Shown here in pieces: positions 1-7,915 of a DNA stretch of 64,000 nucleotides; positions within the stretch are counted from its first letter, which is position 1; each line of letters opens with the position of its first letter. This DNA is from Terriglobales bacterium (GTDB lineage: Bacteria; Acidobacteriota; Terriglobia; Terriglobales; Acidobacteriaceae): assembly GCA_035561515.1 (NCBI GenBank), contig DATMXP010000009.1, positions 1-64,000 on the forward strand, read 5' to 3'. The notes under the pieces are model-generated. The model did no database searches and had not been told where the DNA came from. It saw only the letters and a list, made by a program, of their open reading frames with translations. The translations under genes were made by a program, and so were the position numbers.

Positions 1-1
1 A

Positions 2-457
2 AATAGCCCAACGAACTACATTGATCCCGCAGGTCTAATCCATCAAGCCTGGAAGGAAGCTCCGTTTGATGGACGACTTCATGACGATCCTGGTGCCGGT
101 CTCGAAATCCTCTGTACCAAAGGACGAAACAGAGCAAGTGATTTGAAAATGCTTGAGCACTCGATCCTTGTGCGTTCGTTGGAAATCGGCATGCTTCTGC
201 AAAATGGGGAGAAACCTGACGCCGGGCACAGTTTGCGCTTGGGGCTCGAGATTGCGACTTGGAAATGTTGCAAGGACGAATGCGACAAAGACAAAAAACC
301 CGAACCTGAAACAAATCCATTTGAAGTTCCTAAGGAATGGCAACGGTGGCTTGAAAACCGCTGGGAGGAATTGGACTATCATGTCCGCCACAACCCGCCG
401 CCATGCTGGTGGTGCCTGGGACCGCTTCCAGGGCAAAAGCCGCAAACCAGCAACTGA
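2..457 (+). CDS. C-terminal tail of an RHS-repeat protein (5' truncated)
   Basis: The frame is open from the window edge, so the gene starts upstream. The first residues read NSPTNYIDPAGL, the end of the RHS-associated core that precedes the variable tip of RHS/polymorphic-toxin proteins. About 140 residues follow, with many Trp and Cys (CCKDEC; PPPCWWC), and these match no toxin family I can name. In RHS proteins the core encapsulates this variable tip, and the tip is often a toxin. Only the core motif is seen here; a toxin role is inferred. It is followed by a small candidate immunity gene and an orphan RHS tip. Confidence 0.75.
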   Translation, partial: NSPTNYIDPAGLIHQAWKEAPFDGRLHDDPGAGLEILCTKGRNRASDLKMLEHSILVRSLEIGMLLQNGEKPDAGHSLRLGLEIATWKCCKDECDKDKKPEPETNPFEVPKEWQRWLENRWEELDYHVRHNPPPCWWCLGPLPGQKPQTSN

Positions 458-525
458 AGTTAATAATGGAGTTTGCCCCTGTTGCCGACCGGTCCGAATT
501 GAGATGGCTCTACAGCTAGCACTTA

Positions 526-816
526 ATGGTTATGACCACAGACGAAGAAGCACGTTTATTCACGGTGCTTGATCGGTATTCAAGAGAGCACTATCAATGT
601 TTCGTATCCGAGCTTTTCTTGAACCCTTCACAGCAAGAATATGTCGTGTGTTTCCGAGCACTTGAAGCAAAGAACCTTAATCCGGGTGGTTGTTTCTACC
701 TGCACCTTCCGATACCTGACGCGGAATCTGCCATTTCGCAAGCCAGTCCGCCTCCTAGGATCAAGGCGTCGCTCAATGAACAGCTCGCAGTTCTCAGAAG
801 GGCGGCCCAGACATGA
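526..816 (+). CDS. Small hypothetical protein, possible immunity protein of the RHS tip
   Basis: A 96-residue acidic, soluble protein with no signal peptide or membrane segment; I do not recognise the family. It begins MVMTTDEEARLF, and a second ATG six bases on is equally possible. Its composition (balanced hydrophobic residues, a plausible helical N-terminus) looks like a real protein rather than a shadow. Its place directly after an RHS variable tip is where cognate immunity genes normally sit; that role is inferred from position only. The spacing to the preceding stop is 68 bases and no strong ribosome-binding site is visible. Confidence 0.45.
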   Translation: MVMTTDEEARLFTVLDRYSREHYQCFVSELFLNPSQQEYVVCFRALEAKNLNPGGCFYLHLPIPDAESAISQASPPPRIKASLNEQLAVLRRAAQT

Positions 817-943
817 GCCTGTTGTGTTGCGGTTGACGACTTTCACTGGCCAACGAGCATCGCGCTGCAGACAGAAGTGGTGCTCGTTATGGCCTCCCAG
901 CAACCGCACGGTCAGAAGAACGGCGAAAACCAATGAGCTTTTG

Positions 944-1720
944 ATGTACAACGTAGCCGTCTATGCTTATGACAACACGGGGAACACATGGGGAACGGCG
1001 TGTGATTACACGGCACGGGAGTACGACGAAGAGACCGGACTTTATTACTATCGCGCCAGATACTACGACCCAAATACAGGAAGGTTCATATCGGAGGACC
1101 CGGCGGCATTTGGTGGCGGGATCGACTTTTACGCCTATGTTCACAACAGCCCGACCAACTTGGTCGACCCATACGGACTGAAGGACAATGCTTCTCCATG
1201 GCAGGTAGGTTGGGAATGGCTAACCGGCTCTGGTCCACACGCTCACTTCTTTAGTGATGGCGATCCATTTACAGAGAAACTGAGGCAGCATGAACATATC
1301 CAGGATCTCATAAACGATGTGTGCAGTGGGACACTCCCTAGCTCCGGTTCGTTCAACTATAGATTGAACGGAGCACAAGGAGTTCCAAAATACCTACGCG
1401 ATTATTCGACACTCTTTACAGGCGGACTGACCGGAAATCTTGCAGTTACCTATCTCGGGACGTACGGTCTTGATTACAGCGTAACGAACGGGACTCTTAA
1501 TATCCACGTCTGGAATCTCTCGACGATTTCGTCAGCGACACACCCTCCTGTGCTTGGCTACACAGGTTGGTGGAAAAACAATATCGGCGACCCACTGGAT
1601 ATATTGATTGAGTCCGGGCCGTTAGGGGAACCCTTTGGTCGCGCACCGATGTCGCAAACTTACCAATCGTTCGATTTTCACGAGAACCTAAGTAACCGAT
1701 GTGGGTGTAATGCGAAATAG
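944..1720 (+). CDS. Orphan RHS core and variable C-terminal tip
   Basis: The sequence carries the RHS-core signature YDEETGLYYYRARYYDP, then TGRFISEDP and NSPTNLVDPYGLKDN, in residues 25-80. A 175-residue variable tip follows, beginning near SPWQVGWEWLTGSGPHAHFF and ending in NRCGCNAK. The long N-terminal RHS/YD shell is missing, so this is a displaced tip cassette rather than a full gene. The open frame extends back to 641, but that part overlaps the preceding gene and has no RHS character, so I start at ATG 944. It may be silent, serving as a donor for tip exchange by recombination at the core. The tip function is unknown. Confidence 0.6.
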   Translation: MYNVAVYAYDNTGNTWGTACDYTAREYDEETGLYYYRARYYDPNTGRFISEDPAAFGGGIDFYAYVHNSPTNLVDPYGLKDNASPWQVGWEWLTGSGPHAHFFSDGDPFTEKLRQHEHIQDLINDVCSGTLPSSGSFNYRLNGAQGVPKYLRDYSTLFTGGLTGNLAVTYLGTYGLDYSVTNGTLNIHVWNLSTISSATHPPVLGYTGWWKNNIGDPLDILIESGPLGEPFGRAPMSQTYQSFDFHENLSNRCGCNAK

Positions 1721-1728
1721 GAAGACCA

Positions 1729-2181
1729 ATGACTAAGATAAAACTATGGCCGCTCGCGTTGCTCGCTCTCGTAGGTGTTCTCGGCTGCAATCGGGCTAAC
1801 ATAGCAGCCGGCGATCTTGCGGGAACATGGGTAATGAAGCAGGGGTCACGAGAAGTACTACCAAGTCCACTTAAGAACGCGTCTCCAAGAATACTCCTGC
1901 AAAAAGACGGGACATTCATCGCCTCCGAAATGCCAGGTTTACTGTATGGCGATCAGAGGGGTGCAAATCTGGATGCAGGTACTGGAACATGGAAACTAGT
2001 TTCACGAGAAGGGCGGCAAGAGATACAAGTTAATTTCTACTCGATTACAGCAGGCAGCACGCAGCTTCCTGTTCCCTACGGTACTCAGATCATGGTTTCG
2101 AAGCCATGGTCTACCGTTAACATGGAGTACTACATAGGAGATCAGGATCAAGGGGTACGGATAGAGCTCGAAAAGAAGTAA
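1729..2181 (+). CDS. Putative lipoprotein, possibly immunity to the adjacent RHS tip
   Basis: A 150-residue protein that starts eight bases after the RHS tip stops. Residues 1-20 form a lipoprotein signal peptide ending in a lipobox (VGVLGC), so it is probably anchored in an envelope membrane. The mature part has repeated short strands with LAGTW, DGTF and GTGTWKL patterns, as in small lipocalin-like beta-barrel lipoproteins. The tight spacing suggests co-transcription with the orphan tip. A membrane-anchored partner directly after a tip cassette fits a periplasmic immunity protein, but this is inferred from context. No known immunity family was recognised. Confidence 0.65.
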   Translation: MTKIKLWPLALLALVGVLGCNRANIAAGDLAGTWVMKQGSREVLPSPLKNASPRILLQKDGTFIASEMPGLLYGDQRGANLDAGTGTWKLVSREGRQEIQVNFYSITAGSTQLPVPYGTQIMVSKPWSTVNMEYYIGDQDQGVRIELEKK

Positions 2182-2194
2182 GCGTGGTCTGGCA

Positions 2195-2300
2195 CTGGCG
2201 GGGTATGCCTACGGCGCGGGTGGATATGCTTACGACAGCGGGTTCGGACTACCGCGCCAGATACTACGACGTTACCAGCGGGTGGCGCACCCATCCAACC
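2195..2300 (+). pseudogene. Decayed RHS core fragment
   Basis: A YAYDSGFG-like segment (from about 2201) and a YRARYYD segment (from 2250) lie in different forward frames, so a frameshift separates them. The stretch encoding ARYYD shares the 18 bases CGCGCCAGATACTACGAC with the intact core at about 1055-1072. This is a degraded third RHS core copy. It supports past duplication and recombination of tip cassettes here. Confidence 0.6.
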
Positions 2301-2366
2301 GCAGATGAAGTACAGACTCTAGGCTGCCTGCCGTCTCACACGACCGTGGAAAGGGCTCATCGCGTT

Positions 2367-2770
2367 GCGGTGCTGCGCACCGCTTCTGAAAGGCTTCGAC
2401 GATGCTAACCCCGGGTTCCGTGCGCAAGGCGCACTCCACCGGGGCTATTGAATGACGTCCGCTATGCGGACTGATGCGGTGGCCTTTCCTTCACCCGCGC
2501 GACGTTTAGGGTCGGGTTGTGGAGTGACGGTCTCCGAAGGGGATTACAGCACAACAAGATCGGCAAAATACGAAAGGTGTGGTTAAGGTGCGGTGCTGCG
2601 CACCGCCACGGGACGGAGACTGTGTGTTCGAGAACCCAACGCTTACGCGTTGGGCTCCCGGTTGTGTCACCTCGCCTGCGGCGAGGTTAATGCGAGCCAG
2701 GATGGCACGCGCACAGAATGTCCGCGCAACAGCGACAGGTTCTGACCCCACCCTTACGCCGCTTCGCGGC
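2367..2770. repeat. Cluster of short perfect hairpins (REP-like)
   Basis: Six separate stem-loops plus one recurrence lie within 400 bases. They are: 2367-2383 (GCGGTG/CACCGC), 2409-2444 (nested, CCCCGG outer and GTGCGC inner stem), 2457-2471 (GTCCGC/GCGGAC), 2590-2606 (a second exact copy of the 17 bases at 2367), 2635-2654 (8-bp stem CCCAACGC), 2669-2687 (8-bp stem ACCTCGCC) and 2758-2770 (GCCGC/GCGGC). Loops are 3-6 bases. The stems differ in sequence but share GC-rich design. They fill the gene-free stretch 2301-2930; I see no convincing gene there. Confidence 0.7.
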
Positions 2771-2930
2771 TAAAGGATGGGGCACCCACCACTGTGTGCG
2801 ATTCAGAAGGAAGGGTGCGCCACGCCATCGGTCGGCGGGCGATTCCAACAACGGTGTGACGAGTGTACAATTCTGGGCACTTTGAGTCGGTGGGTCAGGT
2901 GTCGCCGGCTCCGGATTGTGTCAATCGGCC

Positions 2931-5471
2931 ATGGCTAGCCCTTCAGCGACTCCCAAGATTGGGAAATACAACGTTCTCGATGTGATCGGCGAGGGCGGGA
3001 TGGGCATCGTCTACAAGGCGGTGGATCCCAAGATTGGACGTTTGGTCGCTATTAAGAAGATGACGGAGCGCTTCCGCCAGGACGAAGCCGTGCTACAGCG
3101 CTTTTATCGTGAGGCCCAAGCGGCCGGCACCCTGCAACATCCGAACATTGTCACCATTTACGACCTGGGCGATGACGATGGAAATGCCTACATCGTGATG
3201 GAGTACCTGAACGGGCAATCGCTGGAGAGGTTGATTGAGTCGGGGCAGCCGTTGCCGATGGCGCAGAAGCTGGACTTCATTATCCAGATATGCAGCGCCT
3301 TGCACTATGCGCATCAGCAGGGTGTGGTCCATCGCGACATTAAGCCCGCCAACGTGATCGTGCAGCCGAATGGGAGCGTCAAGCTGCTGGATTTTGGGAT
3401 CGCTCATACGGTGGACAAGGGCCTGACTCGTACCGGACAGATTATCGGGACGCTGAATTACATTTCGCCGGAGCAGTTAAATGGTGCACCGGTGGACGGA
3501 AGAGCCGACATTTTTGCGACGGGCGCGATGATGTTCCAGTTGCTGACGGGGCATCTGCCGTTCGATGCGCCGCAGACGGCAGCCATCATCACACGGATTC
3601 TCCATCATGCGGTGCCATCGCTCGGTACTTATTTGAGTGATTATCCGGTTGAACTCGACCGCATCCTTCAGCGGGCCACGGCCAAGGACTGCAACCAGCG
3701 CTACCGGACGGCGGACGATTTCGGACTTGAACTGGCCGGGGTGAAAGAACGGCTGGACAGGGAAGCGATCGATGAATGCCTGGACGAGGCGCGGGCGCGG
3801 ATCGTAGCCGCGGACCTGACCGGCGCGCGCAACCTGTTATCGCAGGTGTTAAAGCTGGATATCCAGAATCCGTCGGCGATCCAGGCGATGGCGGACGTTC
3901 AGCGATTGCTGGAGCAGAACGAGAACAACCAGCGGATCCAACAACTGAGGAGCGAGGCGCAGGAGGCATTTGCCGGCAGAAAGTTCACGGAAGCGATGGA
4001 ACGGATCAGCGCGGCAATCAACATCGCGAAGACCGATCCCGATCTGCTCAGCTTCCGCGAAGTGATTCAGCAGGAGATGGTGCGCAAGGAGCAGGCGGGG
4101 AAGCTGCAACAGTTGGCGGAGGCAGCCCGAAAGGCCGGCCAACTGGAGATCGCCAAGAAGGTGATCGACGATGCGCTCCAAGCCGATCCGCACAATACGC
4201 AAGCGCAACTTTTTCGAGCTTCCATTGCGACAGCGATTGAAACCGAAGCGAAGGAACGAGAATTTCGTGAGCTGATCGAGCACGCGCGGAACAGCATCGC
4301 GTCAAGGCATTTCACCGAAGCCCAGGGAATCATTCTGAAAGCGGAGGCGTTGGAGCCGAATCATCGTGAGCTGGCAGCCATTAAAGAGGTTGCGCAAACC
4401 GGGGCGGCACAAGAGAAACAGCGTCGGGAAATCGAACTCTGGTGTCATGAGGTGGAGGAGTTCCTGGATGCTGCCGATTACGATTCGGCTTTCCGGCACG
4501 CAGAGCTGGGGCTGAAGAAGTTTCCGGCGGATCCGGTACTGGTAAGACAGAAGGCGCAGGCGGAGAGTCTGCAATTGCTGGCGAAGCGGGAACGAGAGGT
4601 TTTCTCCTGCGTGGCGGAGATCGAAGGGCTACTGAAGGCCGGGAATCTGAAAGATGCGGTGGAGATGGCTTCGGGCGCGGTGCGACGGTTCCCGACGGAC
4701 CCGCGACTGCAGTCGGCGCTGGAGGAGTCGCTCCGGGAAGTAAAGGAAAAGTTAGGGCAGGAGGCTGCCGCCGAGTTATCACCGTTTTCACAACCGCCTT
4801 TGGGCGAGGCACCACGAGGCTCGGCCGTGGGTGAGAATCCCACGATGGATTTCAGCTCGCAGCAGGTGGTTGCGGTTCCGGCTGCTTTCGGGAATTCCGA
4901 CAGCGCTGAAACGGTGATCGGGACTAGCGAACCTCCGGAACCGAAGCCAGCAGCGCCAGAGGTTGAACCGGAGCCGGAGGTAGCGGAAGTAGAAGCGGTC
5001 GTCGCGCCTGCTGCTGTTCCTGTTGCTGCCCCTGCACCTGTTCCTGCTCTAACTGCAGCGCCTGCTCTTATCGGGAAACCGGCTCGAGCGCCGAGCAGAG
5101 CAGGGATGATGATTGCGGCAGTCGTGATGCTGGTGGTTGTGGTCGGAGTGGCGACGGCGGTGAAGTTCTGGCCTCGGCATAAACCGGTTCCGCAACAGGC
5201 GGCGGTTCCGGCATCTGTCAACCTGGCAATCGATGCGATCCCGTGGGCAACGGTGGTTGAGGTCCGGCCACAGGGCGGCACGCCAATCCCAGTGAATAAG
5301 GCGACGCCGGTGTTAGTTGTAGTCCCGGCCGGTGACTACGCGATCCAGATGAAGGGGCCGGACGGGGTGGAGCACATCGGCCAACTCCGGGTGGAGGCAG
5401 GACAGCCTGCCAGATACGTACACGAGTTCCAACCTGTCGACGTGGAGAAGCTGCTTGAGTCTTATCGCTAG
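2931..5471 (+). CDS. Membrane Ser/Thr protein kinase with TPR-like region and C-terminal PEGA domain
   Basis: An 846-residue Hanks-type kinase. The N-terminal catalytic domain (about 12-275) has the glycine loop GEGGMG (20-25), the ATP-binding Lys in VAIKK (about 42), HRDIKPAN with catalytic Asp about 136, DFG (about 154) and SPE. Helical TPR-like repeats follow (about 280-600), then a Pro/Ala/Glu-rich linker, one membrane segment (about 726-747) and an extracytoplasmic PEGA domain (about 760-835). The kinase is therefore cytoplasmic with a small external sensor. I chose ATG 2931; a TTG at 2916 would add five residues. Its last 17 bases overlap the start of the next gene, so the two are probably translationally coupled. 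Substrates are unknown. Confidence 0.92.
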   Translation: MASPSATPKIGKYNVLDVIGEGGMGIVYKAVDPKIGRLVAIKKMTERFRQDEAVLQRFYREAQAAGTLQHPNIVTIYDLGDDDGNAYIVMEYLNGQSLERLIESGQPLPMAQKLDFIIQICSALHYAHQQGVVHRDIKPANVIVQPNGSVKLLDFGIAHTVDKGLTRTGQIIGTLNYISPEQLNGAPVDGRADIFATGAMMFQLLTGHLPFDAPQTAAIITRILHHAVPSLGTYLSDYPVELDRILQRATAKDCNQRYRTADDFGLELAGVKERLDREAIDECLDEARARIVAADLTGARNLLSQVLKLDIQNPSAIQAMADVQRLLEQNENNQRIQQLRSEAQEAFAGRKFTEAMERISAAINIAKTDPDLLSFREVIQQEMVRKEQAGKLQQLAEAARKAGQLEIAKKVIDDALQADPHNTQAQLFRASIATAIETEAKEREFRELIEHARNSIASRHFTEAQGIILKAEALEPNHRELAAIKEVAQTGAAQEKQRREIELWCHEVEEFLDAADYDSAFRHAELGLKKFPADPVLVRQKAQAESLQLLAKREREVFSCVAEIEGLLKAGNLKDAVEMASGAVRRFPTDPRLQSALEESLREVKEKLGQEAAAELSPFSQPPLGEAPRGSAVGENPTMDFSSQQVVAVPAAFGNSDSAETVIGTSEPPEPKPAAPEVEPEPEVAEVEAVVAPAAVPVAAPAPVPALTAAPALIGKPARAPSRAGMMIAAVVMLVVVVGVATAVKFWPRHKPVPQQAAVPASVNLAIDAIPWATVVEVRPQGGTPIPVNKATPVLVVVPAGDYAIQMKGPDGVEHIGQLRVEAGQPARYVHEFQPVDVEKLLESYR

Positions 5472-6552
5472 AGCGCTGATGTGCGTGGCGGTCGCCGTGG
5501 TGGCGGTCGGGTCTGGCGCGGCCGACCGTTCGACGACGAAGCAACTGCTGGAGCAGGCAGATGCTGCGGCGGCGGCTGGCAAGGTCGAGCAAGCGGAATC
5601 GGTGGTTTGTCCCGCGTCGGCGCAAGATCAGAAGAATAAGCAGCTGCGTGCGAAATGCGATCAGTACCGGAAGGCCGCTGAGGCACAGCGAGAGGCCGAT
5701 CACAAGCATGTGAACAGGGGCGCAGCCGCAATGGCGATGAAGAATTTCGATTCTGCGGAAAGCGAATTCCGAGCGATTCAGAGCGGGTCGTACGCAAACC
5801 TTAAAAAGGAGTGGCTGGAGAAATTAGCCGCTGCCCGGGCCCAGGCAGAAAAGGAATCACAGAACAAAGAGCAGGAGCGCAAATTGGCTGAGGACGCGGC
5901 GCGGCGGAAGGAAGCCGAGTCGGTGATGAAAGCCAATCTCGATAAAGGCGTGGCTGCGTATGAGAAGAACGACTTCGCCGGCGCTCGGCAGTTGTTGGCT
6001 GGGATCACGGGAAGCTACCAGGCGCAGGCGCAGAAGTATATCGGGAACATCGATCAATACAATCGTGCGATGAACGACGGCGCAAGGTACGAAAAGTCCG
6101 GTGATTCTGGACGGGCTCTTTCGGCCTACCGAAAAGCCGCGGCGATCAAGGCCAACGGTCCGCTGAATCTGAAAGAGAAAATTGCGAATTTGCAGAAGGG
6201 CGTACCGCAGACGGAATCTGTCGCCGAGACGGTTGCACCCAGTCCTGCGGCAGATGAGCACGCACTCAAGTCTGCGCTTCAGGCCTACTACAAAGGCGAT
6301 TACGCGGCTGCCGAGAATCAGCTCTCGGCGTACTCGGGAACGGAGACGAAGATGGATGCGCTGGCGCGCTTCTACCTGGGAGCGAGCAGGCTATGTCGAT
6401 ACTTCCTGCTCACTGATGAAGCTCAGAAGGAGCAACTGTGGCGTGCGGCGATCGCCGATCTAGGAGCGGCGAAGCACATGCCGGAGTTTGTGGCTCCGAA
6501 AGAGGCGGTGTCGCCGAGGGTGATGGAGGTCTACGAAAGTTCGGTACCGTGA
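5455..6552 (+). CDS. Secreted TPR-like partner of the kinase
   Basis: A 365-residue protein starting at TTG 5455 inside the end of the kinase gene. This start gives a good signal peptide (SLIARALMCVAVAVVAVGSGAA); ATG 5479 would remove its positive N-terminus. The mature protein is mostly charged helices with repeated units around NFDSAESEF, DFAGARQLL and DYAAAENQL, typical of degenerate TPR repeats. A coiled, Lys/Glu-rich stretch lies at about 120-165. It probably sits in the periplasm and could bind the kinase PEGA domain. The stop codon lies in a duplicated 12-mer (GTGAGTTCAGAA at 6549 and 6563). Confidence 0.75.
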   Translation: MSLIARALMCVAVAVVAVGSGAADRSTTKQLLEQADAAAAAGKVEQAESVVCPASAQDQKNKQLRAKCDQYRKAAEAQREADHKHVNRGAAAMAMKNFDSAESEFRAIQSGSYANLKKEWLEKLAAARAQAEKESQNKEQERKLAEDAARRKEAESVMKANLDKGVAAYEKNDFAGARQLLAGITGSYQAQAQKYIGNIDQYNRAMNDGARYEKSGDSGRALSAYRKAAAIKANGPLNLKEKIANLQKGVPQTESVAETVAPSPAADEHALKSALQAYYKGDYAAAENQLSAYSGTETKMDALARFYLGASRLCRYFLLTDEAQKEQLWRAAIADLGAAKHMPEFVAPKEAVSPRVMEVYESSVP

Positions 6553-6586
6553 GTTCAGAACTGTGAGTTCAGAAACGGGCGTAGAC

Positions 6587-7207
6587 CTAGCGCGTGAAGA
6601 GGTGCCCCATCTTTTCTTTCTTCGTCTTCAAATAAAACTCTGAATACTTGGAGCCGGGTTCGACTTCGCAGGGGACACGTTCGACTACTTTGATTCCAGC
6701 GTTTTCGACGGCGGCAACTTTGTCGGGATTGTTGGAAAGAAGACGGACCTGGGTGACGTCGAGGGCCTTGAGGACTTCGACGGGGAGCGCGTATTCGCGG
6801 TAGTCGTTCTTGAAGCCGAGGCGCTCGTTGGCTTCGATGGTGTCGAGGCCCTGGTCCTGGAGTGCGTAGGCCTGGAGTTTGGCCATGAGCCCGATGCCGC
6901 GACCTTCCTGCTGCTCGTAAACGAGGATGCCGGCGCCGGCTTCGGCGATCATGGCGAGCGCGAGCTCGAGCTGCTGGCGGCAGTCGCAACGGAGCGAGTG
7001 GAAGACGTCTCCGGTGAGGCACTGCGAGTGGACGCGCACGAGTGGGGCGGTGGAGTGAATGTCGCCCATGACGAGCGCGACGGCGGTTTCCTTGCGACGC
7101 TCGCCGGTTGTTTCGAAATGTCCTTCGAATCCGAAAATGCGGAAATGTCCCCACCGAGTGGGGAAGTCGGCCTCAGCGACCTTGTTTACGACTTTGGAAG
7201 GGGTCAC
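6587..7207 (-). CDS. ribA: GTP cyclohydrolase II
   Basis: A 206-residue enzyme for the first step of riboflavin synthesis, opening GTP to a diaminopyrimidine with release of formate and pyrophosphate. The zinc-site block [18 protein letters not shown] carries the three Cys ligands. [10 protein letters not shown] is the substrate-binding motif, and LLSNNPDK is typical of the family. It is a stand-alone RibA rather than the usual RibBA fusion with DHBP synthase, and its length fits E. coli RibA. I start at GTG 7207 because a perfect TATAAT lies just upstream and the longer frame to 7321 is low-complexity sequence without a start signal. The transcript may be leaderless. Confidence 0.93.
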   Translation of the reverse strand: MTPSKVVNKVAEADFPTRWGHFRIFGFEGHFETTGERRKETAVALVMGDIHSTAPLVRVHSQCLTGDVFHSLRCDCRQQLELALAMIAEAGAGILVYEQQEGRGIGLMAKLQAYALQDQGLDTIEANERLGFKNDYREYALPVEVLKALDVTQVRLLSNNPDKVAAVENAGIKVVERVPCEVEPGSKYSEFYLKTKKEKMGHLFTR

Positions 7208-7219
7208 AGTTAAATTATA
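7208..7219 (-). promoter_or_regulatory. -10 element for a leaderless ribA transcript
   Basis: Read on the minus strand, TATAAT (7219-7214) is followed by six bases (TTAACT) and then the GTG start codon at 7207. With normal spacing, transcription would begin at or next to the start codon, leaving no room for a ribosome-binding site. No good -35 hexamer is seen. Confidence 0.5.
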
Positions 7220-7354
7220 AGCGGGTACTCGGGATGACGCACGGGATGGGCGTCGGAGAGGTGTGAGACGCGCATCACTGAGCGTAGGTGATTGGGTTTG
7301 TAGGCGCGAGTCTTGGCGCAATGAGGAATGGTTGCTAGAATAGAAATCGAACGT

Positions 7355-7430
7355 GGGCGTGTAGCTCAGTTGGGAGAGCGCATCGTTCGCAACGATGAGG
7401 TCGCTGGTTCGATCCCAGTCACGTCCACCA
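7355..7430 (+). tRNA. tRNA-Ala (anticodon CGC), CCA encoded
   Basis: A complete 76-base cloverleaf. The acceptor stem GGGCGTG pairs with CACGTCC and contains the G3-U70 wobble that specifies alanine. The D arm is GCTC/GAGC, the anticodon stem is CATCG/CGATG with loop TTCGCAA (anticodon CGC, reading GCG codons), and the T arm is GCTGG/CCAGT with TTCGATC. The 3' CCA is encoded. Confidence 0.97.
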
Positions 7431-7915
7431 TGTTTTCAATCACTTAGCAGCCGTCCCTGGTTGCAATCTCCTTCCAATCGTTCCCATTAAATTCCAGTTA
7501 AAGACTCCAGCATCCGAAGCGTTAGGCTTAACGCAAGTCTTCTGTCTCGGAGGCGATTCGTTTTGTTAGGTCCGCTGCGGGGATGCTGTGAAGGTGCGTA
7601 GGTTTTGGTTCCCCCAAGAGGGTGCGCGGCGGTGCCATATTGGGAATGTCAGAGAATGGCGTTAACACGACCGGAGCCGACAATTGTCGACAGTGATTAA
7701 CTATGTTCGGCTCGTTTGGCAGCAAATTGGGAGCTGCTTCGGACGAACTCCGCGCGTTGTATCCGATCCGCACTTCGCCAGCCATCCGTAAACCAGGAGT
7801 GCGGCGTTTGCGCCCAGCTCATTGGAATTCTAACTAGATGTTGCATGCAGGGTGTCGTTGCACTACGACGGCCCGGCCTCCCTATTCTGCTTAACGGCAA
7901 AACGGAGGAAGAACT
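7431..7915. other. Gene-free stretch between tRNA-Ala and the TonB-dependent receptor
   Basis: These 485 bases contain only short overlapping frames with no protein-like composition. I find no integrase, no repeat of the tRNA 3' end and no clear riboswitch. The last bases hold a strong ribosome-binding site (ACGGAGGA) ten bases before the receptor ATG. The leader of the receptor transcript probably lies here. Confidence 0.5.

Noticed and set aside
6549-6574. 12-base direct repeat GTGAGTTCAGAA around a stop codon
   Set aside because: It is only two copies, 14 bases apart, probably a simple slippage duplication.
7355-7915. tRNA-Ala as an integration site with an island after it
   Set aside because: No repeat of the tRNA 3' end and no integrase were found; the following gene is an ordinary TonB-dependent receptor.
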